Assembly: GCA_905214675.1 (NCBI GenBank)
Contig: CAJMMS010000041.1
Span: forward strand, 1-14,936
DNA: 14,936 bases
Origin: an uncultured bacterium
GTDB taxonomy: Bacteria > Bacillota > Clostridia > Lachnospirales > Lachnospiraceae
Reading direction: 5' to 3'
The position numbers and the translations under genes were made by a program. Numbering within the stretch: position 1 is the first letter of the stretch; the number at the start of each line of letters is the position of its first letter. Of this stretch, positions 14,601 to 14,936 are shown one piece after another. The notes below the pieces were generated by a model that saw only the letters and a list, made by a program, of their open reading frames with translations, was not told where the DNA came from and made no database searches.

Positions 14601-14824
14601 TCGGAAGAAAAACAGGCAGTGATATCCAGATCGTACATGGTGAGATCAGCCGTGTGCACTGCGTGATCAAAATGCTGCCGGATGGAGTCTATCAGGTGAC
14701 AGACTATTCCTCAAACGGAACATATTATAATAATAAACGTCTGAAATATGGGGATCCGTACCGCCTGCCAAAAGGCGCACTGCTGGCACTTGGTGATGCC
14801 GACAATGTCCTGGAACTGAAGTAA
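11642..14824 (+). CDS. Membrane-anchored subtilase (S8) - VWA - TM - FHA fusion protein
   Basis: This 1060-residue protein spans the envelope. An N-terminal TM/signal anchor (about 11-33) and acidic stretch are followed by an I9-like propeptide (about 84-165). The subtilase domain (about 187-540) has a full triad, Asp215 (GVYDN), His240 (SHGTH) and Ser477 (GTSMATPH), plus oxyanion Asn353 (AAGNG). About 124 residues separate Asn353 and Ser477, against 66 in subtilisin, so an insert is present. After a Lys/Thr/Asn linker (541-566) comes a VWA domain (about 567-750) with complete MIDAS: DNSGS 575-579, Thr641, Asp669. A beta-rich part (755-885) and a Ca-loop-like DxDxDGxxxD (892-900) precede the second TM (917-943). 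The cytoplasmic tail ends in an FHA domain (about 965-1060) with canonical GR 988-989, SRVHC and SSNGTYY. If the propeptide is cut, the second TM would still hold protease and VWA outside. SD GGGAGAG lies 5 bp upstream. Exact substrates are unknown. Confidence 0.93.
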   Translation: MGKKQREKNAPVLVICVMIFVFIVGLCGIYLFSQIGGTQPSSSIQNKISETGSTEDETEETVDAGEMYSEDIAEENIAFDEESGLQYADNQLLITTVSGVTEQEVQKLIDPYQASIVGRIEMMNIYQIKFPQSYAKEELDQIKEALSSSNKIENCGANHVMDMNIEATYPNDAKWKGKWKKKNPTGITWGMEAIHAPEAWDYYSDMQGVNVGVYDNMFYNHEDLTFHGIFKNVNVLNNSHGTHVSGTIGANYNNKLGVCGVFPKARLYASSFQVLEKQNQGEMGIKLAFYYLVYANRCRVVNMSIGTNVVTYAAARGNQAAKIAVQSSAKIMGDFFEDLLQYNDFVICKAAGNGNSTESYVRADANDADAPYGYIPYNNDHKKEYAKYENQSDFNNRISNAQKDGSVEAYDYITAITNAEVRKRILVVGAAENLGKGKYKMADFSDCGNRVDVAAPGVDIYSTVESTGYEDGWSGTSMATPHVTGLAAMCFSVNKNLTGAQVVDIICKTAEGSLEYTTNNGSKNFKYPLINAQKAVERARSTSTAKNKTKETAKTNESDKNTKQNVSRDVVMVLDNSGSMAGEPLEQTKDASYKFLDTVFGQDSRVALVTYSESANVCTSLTKKEKDLTDQVDEMGAFGGTNMYSGMEEADRLLSNSTADRKIIVLMSDGCPNQGENDNGDYFSPLIRYAEELKNKGYYVYTLGFFSAIYGSERTDAQHLMEQMASPGLHYEVTDADSLVFFFDDIANQISGRAYVYVRIACPVDVTVTSGGETLSSREDSENTRTSFGTLTYEDVKTDEQEDTGGISYYDDETQDDSGRVDNVKILRLDMESDYDINIEGYAGGEMTYTVKFPNEQGEYDDTREFPDIPVSSSMQAVSSTSLSDATYLDVDEDGDGKIDTTYKATSNGSMEIVKDNTLLYIVIAAMVVIVILIITLIVVLVKLSSKKKPSYEAPSEHTPCAGYIYGAFGVYQGQMYPMYLGQECVVGRKTGSDIQIVHGEISRVHCVIKMLPDGVYQVTDYSSNGTYYNNKRLKYGDPYRLPKGALLALGDADNVLELK

Positions 14825-14880
14825 AAAGAAAGACTGCTGCAAAACAGAGAAAAATCTCTGCAATGCAGTGGTCTTTTAAT
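14825..14880 (+). terminator. Rho-independent terminator of the operon
   Basis: A 13-bp stem, AAAGACTGCTGCA (14829-14841) with TGCAGTGGTCTTT (14864-14876), includes two G-U pairs. It encloses a second 6-bp hairpin, CAGAGA/TCTCTG with an AAAA loop, and ends in a short T run (14874-14877). It begins immediately after the protease stop codon. The A-rich 5' flank could also let it work in the other direction. Confidence 0.75.
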
Positions 14881-14884
14881 AGTC

Positions 14885-14907
14885 AAGCGGATATTCGCAA
14901 TCCGCTT
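14885..14907. repeat. Inverted repeat (8-bp stem, 7-nt loop) downstream of the terminator
   Basis: AAGCGGAT and ATCCGCTT flank the loop ATTCGCA. It is GC-richer than its surroundings and followed by a few Ts. It may be a second terminator or part of a dispersed palindromic element. The remaining bases to 14936 show no recognisable feature. Confidence 0.4.
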
Positions 14908-14936
14908 TGCTACTTGCTCATAACCAAATAACTGCT

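Noticed and set aside
11642..14824. Mycosin-like protease of a type VII secretion locus
   Set aside because: FHA domains and membrane subtilases occur near ESX systems, but no WXG100 protein, EssC/EccC ATPase or other secretion gene is seen in the window.
11642..14824. Lantibiotic leader protease or Csp-type germination protease
   Set aside because: No lanthipeptide genes are nearby, and the VWA, second TM and FHA domains do not fit either group.
865..14824. Tellurium-resistance-type VWA/kinase/PP2C triad
   Set aside because: No TerD-like, TerC-like or PP2C genes are present, and the VWA here is extracellular and fused to a subtilase.
14800..14936. Open - strand frame entering from the right edge
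   Set aside because: It reads through the terminator hairpin into the protease gene, shows no recognisable motif and is too short in the window to support as a convergent gene.
14885..14936. Insertion-sequence end or attachment site
   Set aside because: There is only one short inverted repeat, with no transposase, direct repeat or tRNA next to it.

Overview
The window looks like a chromosomal segment of a low- to mid-GC Gram-positive anaerobe of the Clostridia, most likely a Lachnospiraceae-type gut commensal. This rests on strong AAAGGAGG-type ribosome binding sites, A-rich codon use, a CxxC-repeat surface protein and PASTA-like receptor kinases. The taxonomic guess is inference from style, not from a marker gene.

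Layout: positions 1-828 hold the 3' end of a secreted or surface repeat protein cut by the left edge. From 865 to 14824 eight genes run on the + strand with gaps of only 13-41 bp (one SD overlaps the preceding stop in two places), and no internal terminator or convincing promoter is visible, so they look like one operon of about 14 kb. In order: receptor Ser/Thr kinase 1 (865-3213), receptor kinase 2 (3239-5647), soluble kinase 3 (5687-6712), soluble kinase 4 (6726-8096), a six-TM FHA protein (8118-9107), two tandem four-TM FHA paralogues (9149-10336 and 10352-11599), and a 1060-residue membrane-anchored subtilase-VWA-TM-FHA fusion (11642-14824). A GU-containing rho-independent hairpin at 14829-14877 closes the operon; a second hairpin follows at 14885-14907, and nothing else is recognisable up to the right edge.

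How the parts may work together: all four kinases begin with a CxxC...CxxC zinc ribbon and share an unusual GYAPxEQY-type activation segment end. Two carry large extracellular PASTA-like sensors. All four FHA domains are predicted to be cytoplasmic, where they could read kinase-made phosphothreonine; one is the intracellular tail of an exported serine protease with a von Willebrand A domain. The sequence therefore suggests an envelope phospho-signalling circuit that ends in control of a surface protease/adhesin. No PP2C phosphatase is present. The more striking details are a probable pseudokinase/kinase receptor pair (kinases 1 and 2), a vestigial extra kinase N-lobe in kinase 4, a gradient of FHA degeneracy, and the S8-VWA-FHA fusion. 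Functions are inferred from domains; the circuit itself is a hypothesis.
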